Both the position numbers and the translations under genes were made by a program. Source: Thalassorhabdomicrobium marinisediminis (lineage in GTDB: Bacteria > Pseudomonadota > Alphaproteobacteria > Rhodobacterales > Rhodobacteraceae). From it: 64,000 nucleotides of DNA. The stretch is from the NCBI RefSeq assembly GCF_003072065.1, contig NZ_QCYG01000010.1:1-64000 (forward strand). Direction: 5' to 3'. Position 1 is the stretch's first letter. Each line of letters opens with the position of its first letter. Shown here piece after piece: positions 8,527 to 17,167 of the stretch. The notes under the pieces were generated by a model. That model saw only the letters and a list, made by a program, of their open reading frames with translations. It had not been told where the DNA came from and did no database searches.

Positions 8527-9719
8527 GTCACCAGAGAACGCTTCTGGAACTGCTCCTCTTTATAGCGTTCTTCCTTGAGGATCGTCTCGAGCGTGTCGAC
8601 GGCGGCGCGAATGTCGTCCTCGGTCGTGAACAGCGGTGTAATGCCGAAGCGCATGACGTTCGGGGCGCGGAAGTCTCCGATGACATTAGCGGCGATCAGG
8701 GCTTGCATGGCGGCATAGCCGTGCTCGAACGCGAAAGAGACGTGACTGCCACGGGCCTGCGGGTCGCGCGGGCTGACAAGGGTCAGGCCGGGGCAGCGGG
8801 CCTCAACCTCTTGGATGAACAACTCCGACAGTTCAATGGACTTCGCGTGCAGGTCGTTCATGTCGACCTTGTCCCAGATGTCGAGTGCTCCTTCCAGCAG
8901 CACGAACGAGGCAATCGACGGTGTCCCGATGCGCATCCGTTCGATCTTGTTCGGCATGGGGCGGTAGTCGGTGTCGAAGGCAAAGGGCGCTTCATGGCCA
9001 TACCAGCCGCTCAGCACGGGTTCGACCCTGTCCAGCAGACGCTCGGCCACATGGATGAAGGCCGGCGCGCCGGGGCCGCCGTTGAGGTATTTGTAGGTGC
9101 AGCCGATGGCGAAATCCGTGTCGCAGCCCGCGACGTCCACCGGCACCGCCCCGGCGGAATGCGCCAGATCCCAGACCACCACCGCGCCCACGGAATGGGC
9201 CTTGTCGATAATCGCCTTCATGTCGTGGCGGCGTCCGGTGCGGTAGTCCACCTCGGTGATCATCACCACGCCCACCTCTTCGGTGATGCCGTCCATGACA
9301 TCTTCGGGGTCCGGTGTGCGCAGCTCGTGGCCGGCGTCCTTCAGCTTCATCAGCCCCTCGACCATGTAAAGGTCCGTGGGAAAGTTGCCGTTGTCCGACA
9401 GGATCACCTTGCGGTCCGGCACCAGCGCCATGCCTGCGGCGACGGCTTGGAACACCTTGATCGACAGGGTGTCACCCACCACGGTCGTGCCCGCAGGTGC
9501 GCCGATCATGGCACCGACACGGTCGCCCAAAGTGTTGGTCTGCATGAACCAGTTCTTGGTGTTCCAGCCCTTGATCAGCTCCGTCCGCCATTCGTCATTA
9601 AGAAACCGCGTCATCGCGGGAACGCTGGCCTTCGGCATGGGCCCAAGGGAGTTGCCGTTGAGGTAGATCATCCCCTCGGGGAGGTCGAATTGGTCTCGGG
9701 TCCATGCGAAATCGGTCAT
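8523..9719 (-). CDS. kynU: Kynureninase
   Basis: This PLP enzyme cleaves kynurenine to anthranilate, or 3-hydroxykynurenine to 3-hydroxyanthranilate, plus alanine. The 398-residue protein has the family N-terminus (IYLNGNSLGPMPKA), the aspartate of WDLAHSAGAVPVD, and the PLP-lysine segment GCTYKYLNGGPGAPAF. The start at MTDFAWTRDQF was chosen because GAGGAG lies just upstream; an 86-codon upstream extension has no homology character. No tryptophan or indoleamine dioxygenase, formamidase or kynurenine monooxygenase is in the window. A weak palindrome TTGGTATGCCAA lies at 9846-9857 in the upstream region and could be an operator. Confidence 0.95.
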   Translation of the reverse strand: MTDFAWTRDQFDLPEGMIYLNGNSLGPMPKASVPAMTRFLNDEWRTELIKGWNTKNWFMQTNTLGDRVGAMIGAPAGTTVVGDTLSIKVFQAVAAGMALVPDRKVILSDNGNFPTDLYMVEGLMKLKDAGHELRTPDPEDVMDGITEEVGVVMITEVDYRTGRRHDMKAIIDKAHSVGAVVVWDLAHSAGAVPVDVAGCDTDFAIGCTYKYLNGGPGAPAFIHVAERLLDRVEPVLSGWYGHEAPFAFDTDYRPMPNKIERMRIGTPSIASFVLLEGALDIWDKVDMNDLHAKSIELSELFIQEVEARCPGLTLVSPRDPQARGSHVSFAFEHGYAAMQALIAANVIGDFRAPNVMRFGITPLFTTEDDIRAAVDTLETILKEERYKEEQFQKRSLVT

Positions 9720-9994
9720 GGTGTCTCCTCTCAAGGTGGGGCGGCCTGTCGTGCGAAAGCATGTCGCGGCAAGGCCGGGGCGGTCAGCCGGTCTTTGTCG
9801 CAGATACCGGACCGCGCTTATCCGTGCCTGTGTATTGCTGCGAAGTTGGTATGCCAATAGCCGATAGCAAAACCGCCTGAGGCCCGCGCTCCTCTGGCCC
9901 CGCAAGTTTTTGCTACATTCCGCCGCCCTCCGGAACACATGCCCGACCGCGCGGGTTTTACCTTCAACCCGAAACACGCAACCAAGGAGCCGCT

Positions 9995-10849
9995 ATGTCG
10001 ACCGAGACCTTTACCGCGATGGAGAGCCCGCAGGACCAGCCGGGGGATGAGCACAAGATGGACCCGAAACCGGACTACGCGCCGCGCTACGCCGGTTCCG
10101 ACCGGCTCAAGGGGAAGTCCGCCCTGATCACCGGCGGGGATTCCGGGATCGGGCGCGCAACGGCGGTGCTCTATGCCCGTGAAGGGGCGAATGTGGCGAT
10201 CGTCTATCGCAATGAGACCCGCGACGCCGAAGAGACGCAGAGATTGATCGAAGCGGAAGGCGGCAAAGCGCTGCTGATCGCGGGCGACGTGGGGGAGAAA
10301 TCCTTTTGCGAGGATGCCGTGCGACAGACCCTCGACCGGTTCGGCCAGTTGGACATTCTTGTGAACAACGCCGCCGAACAGCACGCCCAGCAAGAGCTTG
10401 AGGACATCGAAGAAGCGCAAATCGAGCGGACCTTCCGCACGAATATCTTCGGCACCATGTTCATGACGCAAGCCGCCCTGCCGCATTTGGAGAAAGGCGC
10501 GCGGATCATCTGCGTGACCTCGATCACCGCCTACAAGGGGCAGGATCTGCTGGTGGATTATGCTTCGACCAAGGGGGCGATCCTCGCCTTCCTGCGCGCC
10601 ATGTCCAGCAAGCTCGCCTCGCGCGGGATTCTGGTCAACGGCGTGGCGCCGGGGCCGATCTGGACGCCGTTGATCCCGGCCTCCTTCCCCAAGGACGCAG
10701 TCGAGGATTTCGGCAAGAACGCGCCCTTGGGCCGCCCCGGACAGCCAAACGAAGTGGCCCCGGCCCTGCTGTTCCTCGCCTCCGAGGATTCGTCTTACAT
10801 GACGGGGCAGGTCCTGCATCCGAACGGTGGCACGCTGATCGGCGGCTAG
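9995..10849 (+). CDS. SDR-family oxidoreductase (YhdG/GSP39-like)
   Basis: This 284-residue short-chain dehydrogenase has the dinucleotide-binding glycine motif TGGDSGIGR near residue 48, the NNAAEQH segment, and the catalytic Tyr-x-x-x-Lys in DYASTKGA. The proline- and charge-rich N-terminal extension before the Rossmann fold is typical of the group that includes Bacillus general stress protein 39, often annotated as glucose/ribitol dehydrogenase-like. AAGGAG precedes the ATG. It is divergent from kynureninase with 275 bases between them. The substrate is unknown; a stress role is suggested only by family resemblance. Confidence 0.87.
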   Translation: MSTETFTAMESPQDQPGDEHKMDPKPDYAPRYAGSDRLKGKSALITGGDSGIGRATAVLYAREGANVAIVYRNETRDAEETQRLIEAEGGKALLIAGDVGEKSFCEDAVRQTLDRFGQLDILVNNAAEQHAQQELEDIEEAQIERTFRTNIFGTMFMTQAALPHLEKGARIICVTSITAYKGQDLLVDYASTKGAILAFLRAMSSKLASRGILVNGVAPGPIWTPLIPASFPKDAVEDFGKNAPLGRPGQPNEVAPALLFLASEDSSYMTGQVLHPNGGTLIGG

Positions 10850-10874
10850 GTCGGCCCCGGCCCCTTAACATCGG

Positions 10875-10901
10875 CCATTTGTCATAGCGCTTGACAAATG
10901 G
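10875..10901. promoter_or_regulatory. 10-bp perfect inverted repeat overlapping a TTGACA
   Basis: CCATTTGTCA and TGACAAATGG are perfect inverted copies separated by 7 bases. The right arm contains TTGACA (10891-10896), a consensus -35 hexamer for the secreted-protein gene downstream. No T run follows, so an operator is more likely than a terminator for the preceding SDR gene, though the latter cannot be excluded. Confidence 0.45.
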
Positions 10902-11000
10902 TCACCCCCTGCCCGATTTTGTCGCCAGATGGCCGCTGCGCGGGTCCTGCGTTTCTACGCAAACGCGCGGCGCCACGGCACATGAACGGGAGCATTCACC

Positions 11001-11996
11001 ATGAAAACCACCCTCACCGCCGGCCTTCTGGCCGGTGTCGTCGCGTCCTTCGCCGCACAAACCTCCGCGCAGGACATGTCGGCGCAGCAGGCTATTGAGG
11101 CATTGAACCTCGGCGCCTTGGCCGAGCTTTACGAGAGCGGCGCTGCAGGTCCGGACACCTCGCCCGCGGAAGCCCTTTTGATCGACATGGGTGCGCTCAC
11201 GTCCGAGGATCTGGGCGACAGCGAGGCCGCTTCCGCCAAGCTCGACCGCTTTGTTGCGGACCTTCAGGACCGGTCGGAAAGCTACATCGGCAACGTCTCG
11301 GACCGCAACATCGTCGAGCGCGTCCTCAAGGCCTGGGACGAGGCGACGGTGATCGAGGATGAAGCGGTTCTGGGTCTGCTCAACGGGCTGGTCGATCAGG
11401 GGTTCATGACCGGTTACAATGTGCTCGATACCGCAGACTTGTCGAACTTCGACCCCGAACTGATGCTGCGCTACGGTCACAGCAGCATCGACCACGCGGT
11501 GCAGCTTCTGTACCTGATGAAGCGCGAAGGCTTCGACCCCAAGGTGCAATTCACGCCGAAATCCTCGGCCTTCGTGTTCCTGCCGGAATGGGGCGAGCCG
11601 CCGGCCAGCGTCGTGACCTTCGACAGCGGTACGATGGTTAACGTGATGGTGGAATACAACCTCGACTTCGAGTTCTCGTCGGTCGAGCGCAAACAGGCCT
11701 TCATGGACCTGATCAACGATTACGCCAAGCGCGATGACGAGGATGAGGCCGGGTTGATCATCGACGCCTGGTGGCAGCCGTTCTACCGGTCCTACGTGCC
11801 GATGGACCGGTATGAGCCGCTGAGCGAGAACCGGGTGCAGATCGGCGGCTATCAGGCCGATATCGTGACCCTGCCCGCCGACGCCGCCCCCATGGTCGAG
11901 AAGATCGCCACCGTCGACGGGGTGGGTGAGGTTTCCACGACCGAGATCTGGGTGAACCCCGCCTTCTATCGCTACATGGTCGGCGACTTCAAATAA
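11001..11996 (+). CDS. Secreted protein of unknown function
   Basis: The 331-residue product has a clear Sec signal peptide (MKTTLTAGLLAGVVASFAAQTSAQD, cleavage after SAQ or TSA), so it is periplasmic or secreted. The mature part is acidic and mostly helical by composition, with an internal region FDSGTMVNVMVEYNLDFEF suggestive of beta strands. I recognise no family. It is preceded by an inverted repeat with a -35-like TTGACA and ends in front of a strong hairpin shared with the convergent molybdoenzyme gene. It appears to be transcribed on its own. Confidence 0.75.
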   Translation: MKTTLTAGLLAGVVASFAAQTSAQDMSAQQAIEALNLGALAELYESGAAGPDTSPAEALLIDMGALTSEDLGDSEAASAKLDRFVADLQDRSESYIGNVSDRNIVERVLKAWDEATVIEDEAVLGLLNGLVDQGFMTGYNVLDTADLSNFDPELMLRYGHSSIDHAVQLLYLMKREGFDPKVQFTPKSSAFVFLPEWGEPPASVVTFDSGTMVNVMVEYNLDFEFSSVERKQAFMDLINDYAKRDDEDEAGLIIDAWWQPFYRSYVPMDRYEPLSENRVQIGGYQADIVTLPADAAPMVEKIATVDGVGEVSTTEIWVNPAFYRYMVGDFK

Positions 11997-12014
11997 GCCC
12001 CGAACCAACCCATG

Positions 12015-12042
12015 GCGCGCTCCGGTCGGGACCGGGGCGCGC
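12015..12042. terminator. Hairpin between convergent genes
   Basis: GCGCGCTCCGGTC and GACCGGGGCGCGC pair over 13 positions (one G-T pair) with a 2-base spacer. The hairpin lies exactly between the stop of the secreted-protein gene and the stop of the minus-strand molybdoenzyme gene, so it can serve as a bidirectional terminator. It lacks a T run on either side. Confidence 0.55.
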
Positions 12043-14309
12043 TACATCTGTGCGGGGCGCAGCTTGACGAGACATGTGTGCGCGATGGGCCCTTGCGCGA
12101 GTTTCGAGGTGCCGCGATCCTCGGTCAGCACGTTGGGATTGCCGTTCAGGCACAATCCCTCGACCTGACGGGACGGGTTGAACCACGCCCCCGTCGCCAT
12201 CTGCGCCACCCCCGGCCGCACCGCATCATCCAGCACCACCCGCGCAAGACAGGCACCACGGCTGTTGAACACCTCGACCGCCGCCCCATCGGACAAGCCC
12301 CGCGCGGCTGCATCCTTCGGGTTGAGGCGCAGCCGTTCCAGCCCGCCGGGCCGGTCGCCCTGGCTGACGAGGCCGTGGTCCAGTTGCGAATGCAGCTTGG
12401 TGCGCGGCTGGTTCGAAATCAGGTGCAGCGCGTCCGTGTCACCGTTGCCAAGCCACTCGAACGGCTCAAGCCAGGTGACGTGGCCCGGGCAATCGTCATA
12501 GCCGAAACTGTCGATCTCGGCGCTCCAGAGTTCGATCTTGCCACTCTTGGTGGGGATCGGATGGGCCTGCGGATCGGCGCGGAACGCCTCGAACATCACA
12601 TTGGGTTTGTCCGGGACGGGCACCTTGTGCCAACCGCGCGCGCGCAACGTGTCATAGTCGGGCAGCTCCACGCCCGCAGCGCGGGCACGGTTGCGGCTTT
12701 CGCCGTAAAGGTGGCGCTGCCAGCCGTCTTGGTCGCGCCCCTCGCTAAAGGCCGCGCCCAGCCCCATGCGTGTGGCCAGCCCGTGGAAAATCTCATAGTC
12801 GTTTCGGGTCAAGGGCGGCGGCGCGGACACCTGTTCCATGGCGATGATGTAAGGATCCCGCCCGCTCATGCTGATGTCGGAGCGTTCCAGCGGGTTGGTG
12901 CAGGGCAGCACGATGTCCGCGTGTTGCGCCGTGGCCGTCCAGCACCAATCGTTAACGACAACGGTGTCCGGGCGGCGCCACGCCGCGCGCAGCCGGTTGA
13001 GGTCTTGATGGTGGTGGAACGGGTTGCCCCCCGCCCACCAGATCAGGCGGGTGTCGGGGTAGGTCAGCTTCTGCCCGTTGTAGTCGAACGCTCCGCCGGG
13101 GTTTTCCAGCATGTCCGTGATCCGCGCGACGGGGATGAAGCGCTGCACCGGATTGGCCCCCTGGGGCATCGCCGCATAGGGCAGGCTGTGGTTCTCCAAC
13201 CCCAGCGAGTTCACCGCCGAATAGCCCAGACCGAAGCCCCCACCGGGCAGCCCGATCTGGCCCAGCATCGACGCCAGCGTGATCGCGGCCCAAAAGGGCT
13301 GTTCCCCGTGATCCTGCCGCGTGAGGGACCAACTGGCCGAGATCATGGTCCGTTTGCGGTGCATCTTGCGCGCAAGTTCAAGGATCACCTGCGGATCAAT
13401 GTCGCAAATTCCGGCGGCCCATTGGGCAGTCTTGGGCGTGCCGTCCTGCGCGCCGGTCAAATAGGCGGCGAAGCGGTCGAAACCCACTGTGCAGCGGTCG
13501 AGAAAGGCCTGATCGTGCAGCCCCTCGGTCAGCAACGTGTGGCACAGACCCAGGATCATCGCCACGTCGGTCGAGGGGCGCGGGGCGATCCACTGTGCGT
13601 CTAGGGCGGCGACGGAATCGTCGCGAAGCGGTGAAACAGTGACGAATTCCACCCCGTTTCGCCGCGCGTCCAGCATGGCTTCGCGCTGCCGGTGCCGGCC
13701 CGTGCCGCCTTGGGAAATCTGCCCGTTGCGCAGGGGCAGTCCGCCGAAGGCGACGAACACTTCACTGTTGTCGACGATGCTCTGCCAATCCGTGGTGTCC
13801 GCCGCCGCAACCCAGAACCCGCCGATCACATGTTCGCAAATCACCTCTCCCGCAGCGAGGCTGTAGGTATTCACCGACGTCGTATGCCCGCCAATCAAGT
13901 TCAGGAATCGCCGCAGATGGCCCTGCGCGTGGTGGAACCGGCCGGCGCTGGCCCACCCGTAGGACCCGCCGTAAATGGCCTCATTCCCGTAGGTCTGCGT
14001 CACGCGGGTCAGCTCGTCCGTCAGAAGGGATTCGACCCTGCCCCAGCTGACTTCGACGAAATCATCCGCCCCGCGCCGGTCGCGGTTGCGGCCTTCGGGA
14101 TCCTCCAGCCAGCCCTTGCGCACCATCGGCGCGGTGATCCGCGTGGGTCCGTCGAGCACGCCGAAATAGCCCTGCGCGATGTTCGACGGATCGACGTCCT
14201 CTTCAAAAGGATGCAGCGCCTGCAGGGTCGTGCCGTCTGTCTCGGCGCGGTAGGTGCCCCAATGCATCGCGGTCAGGGGCATGTGACTGCGGTCGGGTCG
14301 GTCAGTCAT
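12042..14309 (-). CDS. Molybdopterin oxidoreductase, BisC/TorA/DMSO-reductase type
   Basis: This 755-residue protein belongs to the serine-ligated molybdopterin enzymes that reduce S-oxides or N-oxides (biotin sulfoxide reductase, TMAO and DMSO reductase). It has the family segments GGSYGWASAGRFHHAQ (containing the presumed Mo-ligand serine), LRRFLNLIGGHTTSVNTYS, WWAGGNPFHHHQDLNRL and HLISNQPRTKLHSQLDHG. There is no twin-arginine signal and no N-terminal Fe-S cysteines, so it should be cytoplasmic, like BisC. Its start overlaps the stop of the SorC regulator by 8 bases, which places it last in the nucleoside-importer operon. An S-oxide of the imported compound, for example methylthioadenosine sulfoxide, is an attractive but unproven substrate. 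Confidence 0.85.
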   Translation of the reverse strand: MTDRPDRSHMPLTAMHWGTYRAETDGTTLQALHPFEEDVDPSNIAQGYFGVLDGPTRITAPMVRKGWLEDPEGRNRDRRGADDFVEVSWGRVESLLTDELTRVTQTYGNEAIYGGSYGWASAGRFHHAQGHLRRFLNLIGGHTTSVNTYSLAAGEVICEHVIGGFWVAAADTTDWQSIVDNSEVFVAFGGLPLRNGQISQGGTGRHRQREAMLDARRNGVEFVTVSPLRDDSVAALDAQWIAPRPSTDVAMILGLCHTLLTEGLHDQAFLDRCTVGFDRFAAYLTGAQDGTPKTAQWAAGICDIDPQVILELARKMHRKRTMISASWSLTRQDHGEQPFWAAITLASMLGQIGLPGGGFGLGYSAVNSLGLENHSLPYAAMPQGANPVQRFIPVARITDMLENPGGAFDYNGQKLTYPDTRLIWWAGGNPFHHHQDLNRLRAAWRRPDTVVVNDWCWTATAQHADIVLPCTNPLERSDISMSGRDPYIIAMEQVSAPPPLTRNDYEIFHGLATRMGLGAAFSEGRDQDGWQRHLYGESRNRARAAGVELPDYDTLRARGWHKVPVPDKPNVMFEAFRADPQAHPIPTKSGKIELWSAEIDSFGYDDCPGHVTWLEPFEWLGNGDTDALHLISNQPRTKLHSQLDHGLVSQGDRPGGLERLRLNPKDAAARGLSDGAAVEVFNSRGACLARVVLDDAVRPGVAQMATGAWFNPSRQVEGLCLNGNPNVLTEDRGTSKLAQGPIAHTCLVKLRPAQM

Positions 14310-15258
14310 CGGTCAGAAGTCCCGTGGCAATGTCACAGCAGGTTACCAAATGGGTCGTGAAGCCGCCCCGGATCGCCGCGCGGGTGGCGGCCGTTTTGTC
14401 CGCGCCCGAGGTCGCAAGAAGCCCAAGCTCTTTGCCGCGCATCTCCGCGACGGTCGTGCCCATGATCCGGTCGTCAATCTCGCCGGGGATCGGCTGGCCC
14501 TCGGCGTCGATGAAACGCCCGCAAATCACCGCTGCGGCCCCCCTGGCGCGGTAACGCTCCAACGTCTCAAGCCCGACCACACCGCTGCGCAAAACGTGAC
14601 TGTCTTGGCCAACAGAGCCTGCGGCGAACAGCACCTTGTTGCAAGTGCGGATCGCGTCGAGCTGGGCGGCGATCACCGGCTCTTGCCGCAGCAGCGCCGC
14701 AAGTTCCGGACTGTCCAGCAACAGCGGCGCGTGCAGGTTGATGCAGTTGGCGGAGAACTTCATCGCCAGATTGGCCGAACAGGTCTCGGCCGCGAATCCA
14801 AGCGGCGTCGCGCGTGAGCCCACAAGCTGCACGATGTCGAGGTCGGGCATGGCGATCTCTTCCACCTCGGTCGAGATGTGGAACACCGTCTCGCCCCAGG
14901 ACACGCCGAGCCGGTCTCCGGGCCCAAGCAGGTCCGGCAACAGCTCGGCCGCCGCCCGCGCGACCCGCAACAGGGTCGCCTGCGGATCGTCCGGCAGGCC
15001 CGGCACCACGAGCACATCCGCCAGCCCGTATTTCTGCTTTACCTCTTCGGCCAGCTTGCGTTCGCGGAACACCTCCGGCTGCAGCGACACGCGCACATAG
15101 CCCTTGGCCCGTGCCTGTGCCAGGTAGTTGACCACCGTGCTGCGCGACAGGCCCAACCGTTCGGCAATCGCCGCCTGGCTCATGTCGTCGTGAAAATAAC
15201 ACCAGGCCGCCTCGATAATCTGCTGTTCGGTGCGGGATTTCAGGCCGTTACCGGGCAA
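14302..15258 (-). CDS. SorC-family (DeoR-like) sugar-phosphate-responsive regulator
   Basis: This 318-residue protein has an N-terminal helix-turn-helix (MSQAAIAERLGLSRSTVVNY, around residues 26-45) followed by the SorC sugar-binding domain (GDRLGVSWGETVF, DIVQLVGSRA, VLFAAGSVGQDS). Members of this family bind phosphorylated sugars such as deoxyribose-5-phosphate. It overlaps the permease gene upstream by 11 bases and the molybdoenzyme gene downstream by 8, so it is embedded in the importer operon. It probably controls this operon and the divergent nucleoside catabolic operon by sensing a pentose-phosphate intermediate (inference). Confidence 0.88.
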   Translation of the reverse strand: MPGNGLKSRTEQQIIEAAWCYFHDDMSQAAIAERLGLSRSTVVNYLAQARAKGYVRVSLQPEVFRERKLAEEVKQKYGLADVLVVPGLPDDPQATLLRVARAAAELLPDLLGPGDRLGVSWGETVFHISTEVEEIAMPDLDIVQLVGSRATPLGFAAETCSANLAMKFSANCINLHAPLLLDSPELAALLRQEPVIAAQLDAIRTCNKVLFAAGSVGQDSHVLRSGVVGLETLERYRARGAAAVICGRFIDAEGQPIPGEIDDRIMGTTVAEMRGKELGLLATSGADKTAATRAAIRGGFTTHLVTCCDIATGLLTDD

Positions 15259-16144
15259 GGCGCGCCCTCCGGTTGCGGAACACCAGCATCAGCACGACGA
15301 TCGCCAGCACGTAGGGCACGCTTTCCGTCAGTTGCTGGGGCAGGCCCAGCCCCTGCATCCGGAAGCCGAAGGCATCGACCAGCCCGAACAGGAGCGCCGT
15401 CGGCAACACCCAAAGCAGCCGCGCGTTGCACATCATCACGATCACCAACGCGATCCAGCCGCGCCCGGCGCTCATCCCGTCGGTGTAGAGTGTGACGTTC
15501 GAAATCGAAAGCTGCGCGCCACCCATGGCGCAAAGCGTGCCGCAGGTGATCAACGCTGACGTCTTGAGCGCCTCGGGCGAGACGCCCACCGTCCGCATCG
15601 CCGCATCGTTCTGCCCCGCCGCGCGCAGACGCAGCCCGTATTTGTGGTTTTTCAGGAACCAATGCACCACGAAGACCATGATCACCGCGAACCAGACCAG
15701 GATCGACTGCCCCGAGAGAAAGTCCCCCAGCAGTGGAATATCGGCCACCGGGCCAAGATCGATGCGCGGCAGTTGCACAATGCGGGGATCGTCAAACTGG
15801 CCCGACACGCCGAAAATCTGCCCCAGCAGGAACGCCGTCAGCCCGATGGCCAGCACGTTGAACCCGATGCTGACGATAATATGGTCGCCGCCGCGCGTGA
15901 CGCCGAAATAGGCAAAGACCAGCCCCGACAGCGCCCCGGCCACCATGGCGACCCCCAACCCCGCAAGCGCGTTGCCGGTGTAATAGGTGCCGACCACGGC
16001 GAAGAAGGCACCGATCAGCATCATGCCTTCGAGCGCGATGTTGAACACGTTGACCCGTTCGCACAGCGCGCTGCCGATGGCGGCCAGAAGCACCGGCGTG
16101 AACAGCCGCGGGATCGAGTCCATCAATGCGCTGTCGAAAAACAT
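15248..16144 (-). CDS. Nucleoside/BMP-type ABC permease 2
   Basis: This 298-residue inner-membrane permease has the family signature near its start (ERVNVFNIALEGMMLIGAF) and about eight to ten hydrophobic segments. It resembles YufQ/NupQ of the nucleoside importers built around a BMP-family binding protein. It abuts the first permease gene (16145) with no gap and overlaps the SorC gene. Together with the neighbouring ATPase and binding protein it should form a complete importer. Confidence 0.9.
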   Translation of the reverse strand: MFFDSALMDSIPRLFTPVLLAAIGSALCERVNVFNIALEGMMLIGAFFAVVGTYYTGNALAGLGVAMVAGALSGLVFAYFGVTRGGDHIIVSIGFNVLAIGLTAFLLGQIFGVSGQFDDPRIVQLPRIDLGPVADIPLLGDFLSGQSILVWFAVIMVFVVHWFLKNHKYGLRLRAAGQNDAAMRTVGVSPEALKTSALITCGTLCAMGGAQLSISNVTLYTDGMSAGRGWIALVIVMMCNARLLWVLPTALLFGLVDAFGFRMQGLGLPQQLTESVPYVLAIVVLMLVFRNRRARLAR

Positions 16145-17167
16145 CTAGCGGCCCTTTCCGTCACGACCCGAGAGCATCTTGCCCGCCACACCCGAGAGAT
16201 ACAGCACGATGATCGCCTGAATGATCTGCCCCACCTCACGCGGGATGCCGACGCTGCGTTCCATGCCGATGGCCCCGGTGGCCAGGGCAGCGAAGAAAAA
16301 GGCGGTGATCGGCGTGACCCAGGGAATGATCGCGGCCATGAGCACGGCGGCAATCCCCGTCCAGGCGTAAAGCGGCGCGGTGAGCATGCCGTCGATAAAG
16401 CGCTGGTTCATGCCGAAGACAGCGACGAAGCCTGTCATCCCCGCAATGGCACCGCTGATCATCAAGGTGCGGTAATAGAGCCTGCGCGTGGGAAAGCCCG
16501 AGGCCCGCGCGAAGCCCACGCTGTAGCCCTGCATCCGCACCCGGTAGCCGAAGACGCTGGTGCGTTCGAGGACGATCACGACAAGCGCGGTGATACCGAT
16601 CAGCACGATCCCGTAGTCAAGGATGGTGCCGGTGAACCGCGGCAGGCCCGCTTCGCGCAGAATGCGGAAAGATTGCGTCGCCCCGCTGTTCACGTCGCGG
16701 AACGGGTGCGAGACGAAGTAGGACGCAAGATAGACCGCCGGATAATTCAGCAAGAGCGAGCCAATGAGCAAAGGCACATTGGTCGCCCGTTCGATCAACC
16801 CCGCCAGCATGGCCCAAAGGGCCGCGACCACCATGGCCCCCAGCAGCGCCGAGACGGTGACGACCAGTGGCGGCGCGGGCAGATAGACCCCGATCATCGC
16901 CGCGGTCAGCCCGCCCAGCACCAACTGGCCCTCGGCGCCGATGTTGAGCAATCCGGCGCGGAACGACACCAGCACCGACATGGCTACTCCAAGCAGGATC
17001 GCGAAGCGGCTGAGCGTGGAGTAAAGGTTGAAATTGTTGCGCCCGCCGAAGGCTCCGTTGAGGAAGGCCAACACGGCTTCGCGCGTGGGGGCAAAGGCCA
17101 GCAGAAGCACCAGCCCGAGGGCGACCACCCCGATGGGCAGGGCCACCTTGCGCAGGGTTCGGGTCAT
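16145..17167 (-). CDS. Nucleoside/BMP-type ABC permease 1
   Basis: This 340-residue integral membrane protein resembles YufP/NupP. It has an N-terminal hydrophobic helix and the conserved FRAGLLNIGAEGQLVLGGLT segment that marks the RbsC/BMP-type permeases. Its ATG overlaps the stop of the ATPase gene (17164-17167), indicating translational coupling. It pairs with the second permease to make the translocation pore. Confidence 0.9.
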   Translation of the reverse strand: MTRTLRKVALPIGVVALGLVLLLAFAPTREAVLAFLNGAFGGRNNFNLYSTLSRFAILLGVAMSVLVSFRAGLLNIGAEGQLVLGGLTAAMIGVYLPAPPLVVTVSALLGAMVVAALWAMLAGLIERATNVPLLIGSLLLNYPAVYLASYFVSHPFRDVNSGATQSFRILREAGLPRFTGTILDYGIVLIGITALVVIVLERTSVFGYRVRMQGYSVGFARASGFPTRRLYYRTLMISGAIAGMTGFVAVFGMNQRFIDGMLTAPLYAWTGIAAVLMAAIIPWVTPITAFFFAALATGAIGMERSVGIPREVGQIIQAIIVLYLSGVAGKMLSGRDGKGR

